A stretch of DNA of 64,000 nucleotides from an uncultured Acidimicrobiales bacterium (GTDB lineage: Bacteria; Actinomycetota; Acidimicrobiia; Acidimicrobiales; SZUA-35), in contig CALAJV010000003.1 of the NCBI GenBank assembly GCA_937922805.1, positions 248,001 to 312,000 on the forward strand, in the 5' to 3' direction. The notes beneath the pieces were generated by a model that did not search any database, was not told the origin of the DNA, and saw only the letters and a program-made list of their open reading frames with translations. The first letter of the stretch is position 1. Each line of letters starts with the position of its first letter. The translations under genes and the position numbers were made by a program. This document shows positions 1 through 9,376 of the stretch, in pieces.

Positions 1-2133
1 AACTGGACTCTTCACAACGGGAAAGCTACCGACGCCGACGTCGTCATCGTCGATGAGTTCCACTACTACGCCGACCCACAACGAGGGTGGGCTTGGCAAA
101 TTCCGCTCCTAGAACTCTCAGGCGCTCAGTTTCTACTGATGTCCGCAACGCTTGGCAAGACCGACTTTTTCGAACAGCAGCTAACAAGGCTGACTAAACG
201 CGATACATCGTTGGTCTCGTCGTCGGACCGACCCGTGCCGCTACAACATGAGTATCGCCATACGACCCTCCACCAGTCGGTGTCAGACTTACTCGATACC
301 GGTCAAACTCCGATATATCTGGTTCATTTCACTCAACGAGAAGCAACCGAAGCAGCGCAGGGTTATTTATCGCTCGACCCGTTGTCCAAGCCTGAGAAAG
401 AGGCGGTGAAAAAGGCAGTCGGCGGGTTTAGATTCGACTCCCCCGTTGGCAAAGACTTACGCCGATACATCATGGGCGGCATCGGCGTGCACCACGCCGG
501 TTTGCTTCCCAAATACCGACTTTTGGTTGAGAAATTGGCCCAGGATGGTCTACTCAAAATCATATGCGGTACTGACACCCTCGGGGTTGGGGTAAACGTC
601 CCGATCCGGACCGTGCTGTTTACCCAGCTGTGCAAGTACGACGGTCAAAGCACTCGGGTGCTATCCAACCGTGAGTTTCAACAAATCGCCGGGCGGGCCG
701 GCCGAAAAGGCTTCGACGACATTGGCCACGTTTGGGTCCAAGCTCCGGCCCACATTGTTGAAAATCTCCGAGCTGAGACGAAGGCGGCAACCGACCCCAA
801 GAAGAAGCGCAAACTGGTGAAAAAGAAGCCTCCGGAGCGAGGCTACGCCCACTGGGGTGAAGACACCCATACGAAGCTTGCCAGTGGCGCCCCCGAAGCC
901 CTTGTCTCATCTTTTCGGGTGAACCACCAAATGGTTCTGTCAGTTCTCGACCGCCCCGGAGATGGTTGCGCGGCCCTCAAGTTCCTGCTCCAAAACAACC
1001 ATGAGCCCAAAAAGCGGCAGCGAGCTCATATCACCCGAACAATTTCTATTTATCGCTCTCTCCTTGAAGCTGGCCTCCTTGAGCGGCTAGACGAACCAGA
1101 TGATCAAGGGCGGACGATTCGAGTCAACTTTGACCTACAAGACGAGTTCGCCCTGCATCAACCGTTGTCGCTGTGGGCGATCGAGGCCATTGATGAGCTT
1201 GACCTAGAGGCTGAGGGTTACGCCTTGTCGGCATTGACCACCATCGAGTCGGTGCTTGAGTCGCCTGGTGCTCTCATCGCCGCACAAGTGAACAAGGTCA
1301 AAGACGAGATGATGGCTGACATGAAATCTCGGGGCGTCGAATACGAAGAACGCATGGAAAAGCTGAACGATGCTGAGGCCCCGAAGCCGGAAAAGGAACG
1401 CTTGTACGAGAGCTTCGACCGATTCCGAACTAAGCATCCGTGGGTCGGCACCGACAACGTCAAGCCGAAATCGGTCGTCCGTGACATGTACGAACAGGCA
1501 ATGACGTTCAAAGAATACGTTAACCACTACGGCCTCAAGCGATCTGAAGGCGTCTTGCTGCGATACCTGAGCGATGTGTACAAAGCCTTAGCGCAAAATA
1601 TTCCTGAGGACGCCCAAACTGAAGAGCTTGAAGATCTGTCGGAGTGGCTTGGCGCTACTGTTCGTCAAGTGGACTCAAGTCTGCTCGACGAATGGGAGCG
1701 GCTCACCGCTCTCGACCAGGGAGACGACGATCGCCATATGAGCCTCGGTGCGCTCCCCCACGATGTGGCCCTAGAGCGGGTCCAAGCGGCCGAGCATGAT
1801 GTAACGGCAAATCAGCGGGCGTTCAAAGTAATGATCCGCAACGAAATGTTTCGATGGGTTCAACTCATTGCTCGAAAGCGGTACGACAAGCTGCCCGAAG
1901 GCGACCACGCCACCTTGGACAAGTTTTGGGAAGAGTTCGACGAGCTGTTGATTGACGCCGACGCTCGGAGCACTAGCCGCTTCATGTATGACCCCGAAGC
2001 GCTCCGAGCCACTCAAATTCTGCATGATTCGGATGAGATCGACTCGTGGCGGATCGAAGGCCTGGTTGACCTTGAGCAGTCAGCGGTCGAGGGCCGAGCA
2101 GTAGTCCGGTGGAGCCGGGCGTACTCCCTTTGA
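1..2133 (+). CDS. DEAD/DEAH-box helicase with DUF3516-like C-terminus, 5'-truncated
   Basis: ATP-dependent superfamily 2 helicase, probably acting on RNA. The reading frame is open from the first base, so the gene begins upstream of the window and the N-terminal P-loop part is missing. Visible motifs are a DEFH box (motif II, about nt 52-63), the MSATLG segment (motif III, about nt 139-156), GTDTLGVGVNVP (motif V) and QIAGRAGRKG (motif VI, about nt 682-711). A basic KKKRKLVKKK patch follows at about nt 800-830. The remaining 400 or so residues are acidic and helical and match the actinobacterial helicases that carry a DUF3516 domain. The DEFH box departs from the usual DEAD/DEAH but is accepted in Ski2-like relatives. 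The substrate is not evident. The helicase family is sure; the DUF3516 label is from memory of the family. Confidence 0.9.
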   Translation, partial: NWTLHNGKATDADVVIVDEFHYYADPQRGWAWQIPLLELSGAQFLLMSATLGKTDFFEQQLTRLTKRDTSLVSSSDRPVPLQHEYRHTTLHQSVSDLLDTGQTPIYLVHFTQREATEAAQGYLSLDPLSKPEKEAVKKAVGGFRFDSPVGKDLRRYIMGGIGVHHAGLLPKYRLLVEKLAQDGLLKIICGTDTLGVGVNVPIRTVLFTQLCKYDGQSTRVLSNREFQQIAGRAGRKGFDDIGHVWVQAPAHIVENLRAETKAATDPKKKRKLVKKKPPERGYAHWGEDTHTKLASGAPEALVSSFRVNHQMVLSVLDRPGDGCAALKFLLQNNHEPKKRQRAHITRTISIYRSLLEAGLLERLDEPDDQGRTIRVNFDLQDEFALHQPLSLWAIEAIDELDLEAEGYALSALTTIESVLESPGALIAAQVNKVKDEMMADMKSRGVEYEERMEKLNDAEAPKPEKERLYESFDRFRTKHPWVGTDNVKPKSVVRDMYEQAMTFKEYVNHYGLKRSEGVLLRYLSDVYKALAQNIPEDAQTEELEDLSEWLGATVRQVDSSLLDEWERLTALDQGDDDRHMSLGALPHDVALERVQAAEHDVTANQRAFKVMIRNEMFRWVQLIARKRYDKLPEGDHATLDKFWEEFDELLIDADARSTSRFMYDPEALRATQILHDSDEIDSWRIEGLVDLEQSAVEGRAVVRWSRAYSL

Positions 2134-2189
2134 GTGCGTCGGAACAAATACAGGAACCGCCCGCAGCCATCGGCAGCGAGGTAGGCTCG

Positions 2190-2666
2190 CTAGGCGGTTG
2201 CGCTTGGCAGAGCCGATGCCTCGGTCTCTAGGCCCAGTTCCATGTTGATTCGGGTACTGGAGTCAGCCTTTTCGGCTCCACCCATGTCGAACACCATGGC
2301 TATTCCGTGTTCTTCGCAAATTGGTGATTCGGGTACAACTTGTCCGTCGCTTCGGTCGCCACCATTGGCAAACGTAAGCGAGTGATCCGGGTACTTCTGA
2401 GCTATCAGCTTCAATGATTCGATGACGGTGCGATCTTCATCAACCGCTACGAAGGCGTCGTCGACCACTCGAAGGGCCTGAACGATCCTGAGTCGGTCCT
2501 GCTCATCGATGATGATCTTTCCCTTTTTGCCAATCTGCTGCTGGTTGTTGTTTACGATCACAATCAGATCGTCGCACTGGGAAGCGGCCTCTTCGATCAT
2601 GTCTAGGTGGCCGACATGGAGCGGACTAAAATATCCACTCACAATCATTCCGATCTTCTTGGTCAT
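2190..2666 (-). CDS. Cytidylyltransferase-like nucleotidyltransferase
   Basis: Small (158 aa) nucleotidyltransferase of the HxGH superfamily that includes glycerol-3-phosphate cytidylyltransferase and heptose-1-phosphate adenylyltransferase. The signature GYFSPLHVGHLDMIEEA lies near the N-terminus and an SSTRI segment corresponds to the ISSTR nucleotide-binding motif. The start at 2666 is preferred over an ATG 75 bases upstream because a GGAG ribosome-binding site sits about 9 bases before it and the protein then begins on the first beta strand. It is the last gene of a minus-strand block of glycosyltransferases and UDP-sugar enzymes, so it may activate a sugar or polyol phosphate for that polysaccharide. 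The exact substrate cannot be read from the sequence. Confidence 0.85.
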   Translation of the reverse strand: MTKKIGMIVSGYFSPLHVGHLDMIEEAASQCDDLIVIVNNNQQQIGKKGKIIIDEQDRLRIVQALRVVDDAFVAVDEDRTVIESLKLIAQKYPDHSLTFANGGDRSDGQVVPESPICEEHGIAMVFDMGGAEKADSSTRINMELGLETEASALPSATA

Positions 2667-2892
2667 GCTTTTCTCCAGTTCGCCTACAGCTTTGGTGGAA
2701 GCTTCTATTCGGAAGAAACCAACAGCAACTGGAATGTTCAAAAGGCAACCAGAACTGGTATGGAATTTCTAAAGAAAGAAACTAGAAAATCAAGGTAGCG
2801 GCTGCACTAAGTAACAAGGTTCAACCACGTTCAATTACTCACCAGGTATCGGTGAAACAGTGAAACTCCTTGAACAGAAATGAGGTAGTTTG

Positions 2893-2908
2893 CTCAGCAG
2901 CCGCTGAG
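2893..2908 (-). terminator. Candidate hairpin terminator after glycosyltransferase gene
   Basis: Stem CTCAGC / GCTGAG with a four-base loop, about 25 bases downstream of the stop codon of the minus-strand glycosyltransferase. There is no clear T tract, so termination is only inferred. The rest of 2667-2932 is AT-rich between 2690 and 2800, shows no coding potential, and presumably holds the promoter of the nucleotidyltransferase gene. Confidence 0.4.
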
Positions 2909-2932
2909 ACAGCGACGCTACGAGCCTGGGAG

Positions 2933-4168
2933 TTACTGGTCTACTAACGATCTAAACAACTTGTCGTAGGCCTCGGCCTGCGAATCAGGCGTCAACCACG
3001 TTTCGGCATAGCTTCGCGCCTTGTCCCCCATCTGATCGAGGCTTAGCGGGTCGGCCAACAATTCATCGAGAGCTCGGACGAACGCCCACTCATCTTCTGG
3101 GCCAACGGCCAACCCAGCACCAGTCTTCTCGATTACTGCGGCAACCTCACTGCCCTCATCGACACTCGCTAGCAGCGGCCTACCAGCGGCCATGATGCCG
3201 TACAGCTTCGATGGGGTACTAGACCGGGCCAGGCCCGTTTTAAGCAACACAAGGTGAAGATCAGCGGCGCCCAAGATGTCGGGCACATCTTGTCGTCGTC
3301 CAAAGTTCACCACTCGAACGTTCGACATTGGCTCGGCCCAATTTTCGACCTCGCTGCGGGCTGCTCCTTCGCCGTTGATCACAAACACGACATCGCTTCG
3401 GTCGGCAAATTTTTCAGCCGCCACCCGAATCAAATCGAACGATTGGGAAAGACCAACGTTTCCCGAGTACATGACAACCTTTTTGCCTTCAAGGTTGTGA
3501 GCGCGACGGTAGTCGTTCTCCTTCGCCACAGGTTTGATTCGCTCGCCATCCACAAAGTTCTGAATAATCTTCACTTTGTTATTCGTCGATGCGGAAGAGC
3601 CCAATTTGGCTCGAACGTTTGCTGCTTGATCTTCAGACAGAACTGTCACGGCGTCGCACCGCCGATATAACGAACGCTCGTATCGTTCGGCCAAAGAGAT
3701 GACTGTTTGGTTGCTCAATGCCCCTAGCTCCACCGCCACGTCGGGGAAGATGTCTTGCACGTTAAACACCATCGGCACTCGCCAGATTCTGGCGTTGGTC
3801 CACGCCGCATCGCCGAAAAATATTGGGGGTGACATACCCATCACGATGTCGTGTCGACCCAGCCTGGCTCCCAAAGCAGCAGCCATCGAAGTCATTCCAG
3901 CAAACCCGGCCAGCCGGCCGACAATGTTCGACTTGTCGGTCGGAAACGGCCAGACGCGAACTATCTGGCCCCAATCGGTCTTCTCAGTCCTCCACGGCCT
4001 GCCTCGCCATTCCGGTTCTACGGCGTGGCCCCGATACCAAGGCAACGAGGTCACGACGCTAACTTCGTAGTGTCGCTTGGCCAAGCTGTAAACCAGCTCG
4101 GTCATTACCTCACCGGTTGCGGCATGAAGATCTGGTCGGAAATGGGGACAAAAAAGCAAGAGCTTCAT
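2933..4168 (-). CDS. Glycosyltransferase family 4, WbuB-like
   Basis: GT-B fold glycosyltransferase that probably transfers a sugar from a nucleotide-sugar donor to a surface glycan precursor at the inner face of the membrane. The N-terminus (MKLLLFCPHFRPDLHAATGE) is typical of WbuB/WcaI-like enzymes. The C-terminal half holds VVMYSGNVGLSQSFD, a Rossmann segment around GAADLHLVLLKTG, and the donor-binding SSTPSKLYGIMAAGRPLLAS loop. I prefer the ATG at 4168 to one 45 bases upstream because it starts directly on the first strand; neither has a convincing ribosome-binding site. It lies 85 bases downstream of a second glycosyltransferase in the same direction, so they probably form one operon. 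Donor and acceptor are unknown. Confidence 0.88.
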   Translation of the reverse strand: MKLLLFCPHFRPDLHAATGEVMTELVYSLAKRHYEVSVVTSLPWYRGHAVEPEWRGRPWRTEKTDWGQIVRVWPFPTDKSNIVGRLAGFAGMTSMAAALGARLGRHDIVMGMSPPIFFGDAAWTNARIWRVPMVFNVQDIFPDVAVELGALSNQTVISLAERYERSLYRRCDAVTVLSEDQAANVRAKLGSSASTNNKVKIIQNFVDGERIKPVAKENDYRRAHNLEGKKVVMYSGNVGLSQSFDLIRVAAEKFADRSDVVFVINGEGAARSEVENWAEPMSNVRVVNFGRRQDVPDILGAADLHLVLLKTGLARSSTPSKLYGIMAAGRPLLASVDEGSEVAAVIEKTGAGLAVGPEDEWAFVRALDELLADPLSLDQMGDKARSYAETWLTPDSQAEAYDKLFRSLVDQ

Positions 4169-4253
4169 GGCATGCTTCAACTGGTCGACGGCGGCGGAGT
4201 CCAAACAACTCAAGGTCAGCTAGCAACAAGGCAAAGCCGCTGGCTTTACTTGC

Positions 4254-5648
4254 TCAGGCCTGAACTTGGCTGCTCAACACATCACGATAGACGGCCGCGG
4301 TTCGGGCCGCAGTGATGCCCGGATCGACTTCTTCGAACCGAGCGCGCGCCTTTGCCGCCAGCAACCGTGCCATACGTGGAGTCTCAAGCAACGAGGTAAC
4401 GGCGTTCGCATATTCGGCGATGTTGCCAACCTCGACGACCAACCCGGCATCGCCGACGACCTCTGGTAGCGATCCAGCGCTGCTGACGATGACCGGACAC
4501 TCTCGGGCCATGGCCTCAAGCACCGGGTTGCCGAAACCCTCGTAACTCGATGGGAAGATCACTGCCAAGGCATGCCGATAGAGCCAATCGAGCTGGCTCG
4601 CCGGCACCCGTCCGAGGAAATGGATACGGTCAGCGACGCCGAGCCGCTCAGCTCTATCTTTAAGCGCCGCAGTCTCCGGGCCCTCTCGACCAGTGAACAC
4701 AACCGACAAATTTGGGTATTCAGGAGCCAACAGAGTGATAGTTTCGACAATGTCTATATGGCGTTTATGGGCATATGGAATCGCCGGGTAGAGCAAGAAT
4801 GGGTCGACCTCGATATCCAACCCTGAGTTGGCAGAAAGATCAAGGTTAGAGCGCATCCAATCCGGCAACTGATCCGTTGACCGCTCGCCGCCCCCGGACC
4901 GAGGCTCACTCTGGCGTTGCCGATTAGCGCCTGTGGCGTCCACCGGATTTTGGGGTAGTTCGGCTGGGTCGTGGCAACTGTAGGGCACGACTTCAATCGT
5001 CGACGCGTCCGCACCGAGGCAATCTTCGACCCGTTTTGCCGTAAAGTTGCTTGGGCATAGCGTCCGCGAAGCGGAGCGGGCCGAGTGCGGTAGAAGCCAT
5101 CGCAACCATAGCCGTTTCGGGGCCGAGAAGTTTTGGGGTAGATCCATTGGTTGCAAATCGTGGATGGTCACGATCGCAGCAGCACGTCGGACGAGTGGAA
5201 CTGAACCACCAAGGTGATGGACGACGGAATCGCGACGAGTGACTGCGGCGAGCCAACTGTTTTCGAACAAGACTCTGGCCACCTTGGCCACAGGTCGTGG
5301 AACCAGTTTGTTCAGCCAGCCAGGCCAAGGCATCGTCTGAATCTTCCAGTGTTGGCAAATGTCGGGGTAGGCCTGTTCAAATTCCTTGTTGGCGTACAGG
5401 TTGACATCAAGCTCCATTTCCGGCATCGAGGCCAAGCCTCGAAGAAGCTGCACCGCATGTTCTTCGGTGCCTCCAACAACTCCGGGTGAGAGCCAGGTCA
5501 GATTGATTCCGACGTCGGCACCCTTTGCTGAAGATGCGCCCCGATCGCCCCGCTCACTTTCAACCAAGTCACCATCAATCGACGTTGAGGTAGACCGGGG
5601 CAACCCGATTCGTGCCCTATGTTCGTTCGGAGTAATGAGAAGGGTCAC
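4254..5648 (-). CDS. Glycosyltransferase family 4
   Basis: Second GT-B glycosyltransferase of the polysaccharide block. The N-terminal domain begins at GINLTWLSPGVVGGTEEHA, and the C-terminal domain contains FLLYPAIPYAHKRH, RIHFLGRVP and the E-x7-E donor motif region FPSSYEGFGNPVLEAMA. The proposed GTG start at 5648 lies four bases after the stop of the upstream gene, the expected geometry for coupled translation. A longer frame exists upstream but would overlap the neighbour by about 90 bases. An insertion of about 45 residues rich in Gly, Ser, Arg and Gln (near PRSGGGERSTDQ) separates the two domains. The start is uncertain within the first 50 codons. Confidence 0.85.
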   Translation of the reverse strand: MTLLITPNEHRARIGLPRSTSTSIDGDLVESERGDRGASSAKGADVGINLTWLSPGVVGGTEEHAVQLLRGLASMPEMELDVNLYANKEFEQAYPDICQHWKIQTMPWPGWLNKLVPRPVAKVARVLFENSWLAAVTRRDSVVHHLGGSVPLVRRAAAIVTIHDLQPMDLPQNFSAPKRLWLRWLLPHSARSASRTLCPSNFTAKRVEDCLGADASTIEVVPYSCHDPAELPQNPVDATGANRQRQSEPRSGGGERSTDQLPDWMRSNLDLSANSGLDIEVDPFLLYPAIPYAHKRHIDIVETITLLAPEYPNLSVVFTGREGPETAALKDRAERLGVADRIHFLGRVPASQLDWLYRHALAVIFPSSYEGFGNPVLEAMARECPVIVSSAGSLPEVVGDAGLVVEVGNIAEYANAVTSLLETPRMARLLAAKARARFEEVDPGITAARTAAVYRDVLSSQVQA

Positions 5649-5652
5649 GATT

Positions 5653-6813
5653 TTATACCATCGACCGAAAGATCTCGGAATACCCTTTGGCCGTGGCATC
5701 CCACGACAGTTGCCCGGCCCGGGTAAGCCCATCGGCAACTAACTGCTGACGGACGCTTTCGTCGCCTATCGCAGTTGACAACGCTCTTACAATGGAGGCT
5801 TCGTCAGTGGGGTCGATGAGGAGCGCGGCACCACCAGCGACTTCGGCCGTAGCGGTGGTCGCTGAGGTAACAACGGGAGTCTGGTGAATCATCGCTTCTA
5901 GAACAGGCAGTCCGAACCCCTCAGCCAAGGACGGGTAAAGCAGAACGTCTGCTAGGCGATAAAGAGCGCTTAGCATGTAGTCGTTGACCATCGGCAACCG
6001 CATCGACTTGGCACCAAGTGCGGCGAACGCGGCCTCTCCTTCTGGATGGGAGCTCGTAGCGCCCACAACAACGACATTGCAACCAACTCTGCCGATAGCA
6101 GCCGCAGCCCGAACTGGGTTCTTTCGACGGTCAGGGGCTCCAACCCACAACGCAAACCGTTCCGGGAGGCCAAGGTCGATACCGATTTGTCGGGCATCAT
6201 CAACTGAACACTCGGGTTGAGCGACTCCCCATGGCACGACAGCCAAACGGTCCTCAGCGATTCCAGCAGCTAGACAGTCTTCGGCGGTAGTAGTAGACGG
6301 GCAAACGAACATATCCGAGCGCTGTTTGGCTGTCGCCCACATCTTGGGAAAGAACTTCCGACCTCTATCGCTCAGGTACTCAGGGTGGTGAAGAAAGTCC
6401 AAGTCGTGGACAGTCGAGACAACGGGATATCGAGTTGGAGGTACGATCAAACTTGAGGCCCACAGAACGGTCGGATTCACTCCTGAAACAACGGTCCCAT
6501 CATCGCTTGGCCGGAATTGCCCGAGCGTTGGCGGCCGACCAAACCGGTTGACCGACGGATAGCCAAACCGCAACCAACTTTCGTACATCACAGGCCGCGG
6601 CAACCGACTGAATCGCATCGACGCCGTTTCGGGGATCCTGGCCCTGATGACCGGATCTTGCTTTGCTCCTCGCCGATGATGAGCCGCCAACGTCGTAATC
6701 TCGACCGTGCTCAACTCTGACAAAGCCTGCAAGGTGCTTTCAGTTGCAGTCGCAGTTCCGCCCGGAACTCGATGCCAAAACTGCTCGGCGATAGCCAGCA
6801 CGTGCGTCTTCAC
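5653..6813 (-). CDS. Glycosyltransferase family 1/4
   Basis: Third GT-B glycosyltransferase (386 aa). It has an N-terminal glycine loop (HRVPGGTATATES) and a C-terminal domain with FALWVGAPDRRKN, LYRLADVLLYPSLAEGFGLPVLEAM and the E-x7-E pair typical of GT4 enzymes. It follows the UDP-glucuronate decarboxylase gene by 118 bases in the same orientation and precedes the next glycosyltransferase by four bases. Together with ugd and uxs this suggests glycosylation with glucuronate or xylose, although donor specificity cannot be read from the motifs. Confidence 0.88.
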   Translation of the reverse strand: MKTHVLAIAEQFWHRVPGGTATATESTLQALSELSTVEITTLAAHHRRGAKQDPVIRARIPETASMRFSRLPRPVMYESWLRFGYPSVNRFGRPPTLGQFRPSDDGTVVSGVNPTVLWASSLIVPPTRYPVVSTVHDLDFLHHPEYLSDRGRKFFPKMWATAKQRSDMFVCPSTTTAEDCLAAGIAEDRLAVVPWGVAQPECSVDDARQIGIDLGLPERFALWVGAPDRRKNPVRAAAAIGRVGCNVVVVGATSSHPEGEAAFAALGAKSMRLPMVNDYMLSALYRLADVLLYPSLAEGFGLPVLEAMIHQTPVVTSATTATAEVAGGAALLIDPTDEASIVRALSTAIGDESVRQQLVADGLTRAGQLSWDATAKGYSEIFRSMV

Positions 6814-6931
6814 TCCAAGATTCTGGCAGCTCTAGACGCAACGAGGATGGCAATATGATGAGCTACTACCTTGCTGATCTTAGTAGAAGCGTGTTCTTGG
6901 TTTTGGACCGAACTGTGAACCTTGGCTGCGA

Positions 6932-7867
6932 TCAGGTAATGATCTTGGCGAAATACTCGGCTGTTCGCTCAATCCCTGTCTCGAGGTCGATCATCGGTTT
7001 CCACCCCAGCTTGGTTCTCGCTTCAGTTAAGTCGGGACGCCGACGAGTTGGATCGTCGATAGGAAGCGGAGCGAACGAGACTTCGCTCTTGCTGTTGGTG
7101 ACCCGGATTACGATCTCGGCCAACTCGGCCACGGTGAACTCGCCGTCATTGCCAATATTGATTGGGCCGGTATGGTCGCCATCCAACAAGGCTAGATGGC
7201 CGGCAACCTGGTCGTCGACGTAACAAAAGCTTCTGGTTTGGGAACCATCTCCGTACATGGTGATCGGTTCGTTGCGAAGAGCCTGCGTTACGAAGTTTGA
7301 AACGACTCGGCCATCGTCGGGACGCATTCGCGGGCCATAGGTATTGAAAATTCTGACGATCCGAACATCAACGTCATGATGCCGGTGATAGGCCATGGTC
7401 AGGGCTTCGGCATAGCGTTTTGCCTCGTCGTAGACGCTACGAGGCCCAATGGGGTTCACGTTGCCCCAGTAGGTCTCAGGCTGGGGGTGAACGGCCGGAT
7501 CGCCGTAGACCTCACTAGTTGAAGCGAGAAAGAACTTGGCGTCTTTTTGCTTGGCCAACCCAAGAAGGTTGTGAGTCCCAAGGCCACCAATTTTGAGAAT
7601 CTCGATAGGCAGCTTGGCGAAATCAACCGGCGACGCTGGTGAGGCCAAATGCATAATCGCATCCACCGGACCGGGGACCCAAACGTGGGTCGTTGCGTCA
7701 TGGCGCACGAACGTAAATCGATCATTGGCATAGAGGTGCTCGATGTTATTCGCCGAGCCGGTCAACAAATTGTCTATGCAAACGACCTCGTCGCCACGCT
7801 CAAGAAGGCGATCACACACATGCGACCCAACAAATCCGGCACCGCCGGCAACCACAACTCGTGGCAT
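6932..7867 (-). CDS. uxs: UDP-glucuronate decarboxylase (UDP-xylose synthase) family
   Basis: Extended short-chain dehydrogenase of 311 aa that converts UDP-glucuronate to UDP-xylose. The NAD-binding GGAGFVGSH motif is at the N-terminus, the catalytic YxxxK is in [11 protein letters not shown], and the C-terminal [19 protein letters not shown] segment is the family signature that separates UXS from most other epimerases. The ATG directly follows the stop codon of the UDP-glucose dehydrogenase gene with no gap, so the two are certainly co-transcribed and probably translationally coupled. A UDP-4-keto-pentose or epimerase product cannot be excluded, but the ugd partner favours UDP-xylose. Confidence 0.88.
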   Translation of the reverse strand: MPRVVVAGGAGFVGSHVCDRLLERGDEVVCIDNLLTGSANNIEHLYANDRFTFVRHDATTHVWVPGPVDAIMHLASPASPVDFAKLPIEILKIGGLGTHNLLGLAKQKDAKFFLASTSEVYGDPAVHPQPETYWGNVNPIGPRSVYDEAKRYAEALTMAYHRHHDVDVRIVRIFNTYGPRMRPDDGRVVSNFVTQALRNEPITMYGDGSQTRSFCYVDDQVAGHLALLDGDHTGPINIGNDGEFTVAELAEIVIRVTNSKSEVSFAPLPIDDPTRRRPDLTEARTKLGWKPMIDLETGIERTAEYFAKIIT

Positions 7868-9163
7868 TTAACGTCCTATTCCGATGTAGTCGAATCCGCG
7901 GCGGCGAGGAATAGTCGGATCGAGCAAGTTACGAGCGTCAACGATGCTTGACCCTTCCATGATCTCGGCCAGTTTGTCGAAATCAAGCCAAGTGAACTCG
8001 TCCCACTCGGTCAAGATGACCAGGGATGCCGCTCCTTCCGATGCGATGTAAGGATCGGATACAACCTCGATTTCGAGATCGGGGTACATGGTCGCCATGT
8101 TGTTATCTTCAGCCAATACCGCTGGATCGTAGGCCTTTATTCGGACGCCTGATGCCGCAACTCGTTTGAGGACCTCGATCGATGGCGAGTCACGAAGATC
8201 GTCGGTTCCAGCCTTGAACGTCAATCCGAGAACCGCAATGTGTTTGTGGCTTACCTCGTCTGAAATCGAGTCCACAACTTTCTTCGCTGTTCGATCGAAC
8301 TGTTCTTCGTTTACTTGCAAGACCTCGTTTAAGAAACGGAAATCGTAACCGGCGTCTTGCGCGATTCGGGCTAGCGCTTTGGTGTCTTTGGGGAAGCAAC
8401 TACCGCCCCAACCTGGACCGGGGCGTAAGAACTCGCGCCCTATTCGTGAGTCATAGCCCATCCCGAGAACCACGTCATTGACGTCGGCTCCGACCGCCTC
8501 ACATAACGTGGCGATTGCGTTCACGAAGGAAAGCTTGGAGGCGAGAAACGCATTCGACGCATACTTGATTGTTTCAGCCGACACGGGATCGGTGACCATG
8601 ATCGGAGTGGCAATTCTGGAGTAGAGAGCTGCCACCCGGATCGATGCTTCTTGATCTCGGGATCCGATAACAATTCGGTCGGGTTGCAGAAAGTCTGAGA
8701 CAGCGGTTCCTTCTCGGAGGAACTCGGGGTTAGAAACAACAGCCACATCAGAACGACCTAGCACTCGAGCAACAACTCGGGTCGACCCAACCGGCACCGT
8801 TGACTTGTTAACGACGACACTATTTTCCGGCAATACCGCGCTGATTTCCTTGGCTGCTGTTTGCAAGTAGGACAGATCTGCTGAACCGTCGTCGGATTGC
8901 GGTGTCGGGACGCAAAGATAGTGGAATTCGGCATGCTTCGATGCTTCGGCGGCGCCCACAACAAATGACAGCTTGCCTGAGCGCAGGCCCTCATCGACAA
9001 GCCGATCGAGACCTTTTTCAACAATAGGTACATCGCCGTTTTGCAGACGAGCAACCTTCTCGGGGTCAATATCGGCACATATTACGTCGTGGCCAAGGTG
9101 CGAGAAACAAGCCCCCGTCGTTAGCCCCACATAGCCAGTACCAATAATCGCGATCGACGCCAT
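7868..9163 (-). CDS. ugd: UDP-glucose 6-dehydrogenase
   Basis: Oxidises UDP-glucose to UDP-glucuronate with two NAD. The 431-aa protein begins with MASIAIIGTGYVGLTTGACF (N-terminal NAD domain) and carries the catalytic cysteine in GPGWGGSCFPKDTKAL. The C-terminal UDP-binding domain has VLGLTFKAGTDDLRDSP. An excellent AGGAGG ribosome-binding site lies about 8 bases before the ATG. It is the first gene of the sugar-nucleotide part of the operon and abuts uxs. The 213-bp gap upstream (9164-9376) has no gene and is the probable promoter region. GDP-mannose dehydrogenase is the only near alternative and fits the neighbour less well. Confidence 0.94.
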   Translation of the reverse strand: MASIAIIGTGYVGLTTGACFSHLGHDVICADIDPEKVARLQNGDVPIVEKGLDRLVDEGLRSGKLSFVVGAAEASKHAEFHYLCVPTPQSDDGSADLSYLQTAAKEISAVLPENSVVVNKSTVPVGSTRVVARVLGRSDVAVVSNPEFLREGTAVSDFLQPDRIVIGSRDQEASIRVAALYSRIATPIMVTDPVSAETIKYASNAFLASKLSFVNAIATLCEAVGADVNDVVLGMGYDSRIGREFLRPGPGWGGSCFPKDTKALARIAQDAGYDFRFLNEVLQVNEEQFDRTAKKVVDSISDEVSHKHIAVLGLTFKAGTDDLRDSPSIEVLKRVAASGVRIKAYDPAVLAEDNNMATMYPDLEIEVVSDPYIASEGAASLVILTEWDEFTWLDFDKLAEIMEGSSIVDARNLLDPTIPRRRGFDYIGIGR

Positions 9164-9376
9164 TTCGAAATCCTCCTACCGTTCCTCTTAACATCAGTCC
9201 CTCCACCAAACACACAAGAAATTCGAGGCATTGGGCGAGGGGAAACCGAATGAAAAGAGTCCTCACCAAACGGTACCGCATGAAAGCCCACACCAAGCAT
9301 GCATCACCTAGCTATCTGGGGAATTTTGCTAGCACTAGACAACTACGGTGAGATGTGCTCAGCCAACGACGAGAAG